From Campylorhamphus procurvoides (Eukaryota; Chordata; Aves; Passeriformes; Dendrocolaptidae): 64,000 nt of DNA. The DNA lies in NCBI GenBank assembly GCA_013396655.1, contig WBMV01008303.1:1214358-1278357 (forward strand), given 5' to 3'. The notes beneath the pieces were generated by a model. That model saw only the letters and a program-made list of their open reading frames with translations, was not told the origin of the DNA and made no database searches. Within the stretch, counting starts at the first letter, position 1; the number at the start of each line of letters is the position of its first letter. This document shows, in pieces, positions 63,601 through 64,000 of this stretch. The position numbers and the translations under genes are program-made.

Positions 63601-64000
63601 CGTGGTGACAATGCTGCTTGGAACTGACAGAGCTGGAGGAGGTTACTTGGCATCCAAGGTTGCTCTGGCACATCTTCACTGGGCATTGCTTTAGCCCCCG
63701 CTCCAGACCTTTGTATTACTGATGATTTCAGGGCTGCAAGTGTCTCAGCAGTCATTAGGGAGAGACAGGAGAGGACTGTGATACTTGGCTTCTGGCAGAT
63801 TTGAACATGAGAACATGCTCAGCAGAGCAGAAGAGCCACACCAGTTAATTTTGGGTTTAATTCCCTTAATTTCATAGATAGCAGGTAAGACTGACAATGG
63901 AATTTGGACTAGAAATGGCAGTAGTCAATAGCTGGAAACACCTGAATGTGTCTGTCGTAAGAGAATGAAACACAATCTGCTGATTCACTTCCTTTGGTGC
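57621..64000. other. No gene recognised up to the right edge
   Basis: Non-coding sequence with an ATT microsatellite at 59625-59648. The open frames are short and paired with antisense frames. Nothing at the right edge identifies the next gene. Confidence 0.5.
59625..59648. repeat. (ATT)n microsatellite
   Basis: Imperfect ATT/ATTT triplet repeats. Confidence 0.75.

Noticed and set aside
1..64000. Operons, CRISPR arrays, insertion sequences, riboswitches
   Set aside because: The spliced gene, the repeat types and the absence of packed open frames show vertebrate-type nuclear DNA, and no such structures were seen.

Overview
The window looks like nuclear DNA from a bird or another sauropsid. 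It has spliced genes with GT/AG introns, a CR1/L3-type LINE remnant, MIR-like SINE remnants, an LTR-like element and scattered microsatellites. There are no operons, ribosome binding sites or other bacterial features. One ambiguous base (n) lies at 15430, so this is a draft assembly.

Only one gene is securely identified. Positions 60-8377 on the + strand carry the last seven coding exons of HEMK1, the mitochondrial release-factor glutamine methyltransferase. The exons join in phase into a 205-residue C-terminal part. It holds the S-adenosylmethionine-binding loop (GCGSG) and the catalytic NPPY motif and ends in a normal stop. The N-terminal part of the gene lies to the left of the window. Two AATAAA signals at 9014 and 9088 mark the probable 3' end, with a MIR-like SINE remnant just beyond.

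From about 9.1 kb to the right edge (55 kb) I recognise no further gene. Either this is intergenic DNA, or much of it is a long intron of a gene whose exons I cannot recognise. The identifiable content is: a CR1/L3-type fragment (about 11.81-12.12 kb); a solo-LTR-like element (about 12.99-13.55 kb, minus orientation); a head-to-tail duplication of 2,095 bp (13335-15429 and 15580-17674) whose copies look identical; MIR-like fragments; several AT-rich microsatellites; a G-rich minisatellite with a G-quadruplex pattern (49.1-49.2 kb); and two CpG-dense patches (49.3-49.7 and 57.2-57.6 kb). Long open frames here occur on both strands at once and match nothing I know, so I treat them as chance. A few coding-like or splice-bounded segments are listed as findings.

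The most striking structure is the duplication at 13.3-17.7 kb. A single n separates the first copy from a 149-bp partial copy, which runs straight into the second full copy. This is most simply an assembly artefact, possibly two haplotypes that differ in the number of a 212-bp unit. A recent true tandem duplication is the alternative. I found no convincing undescribed biological system.
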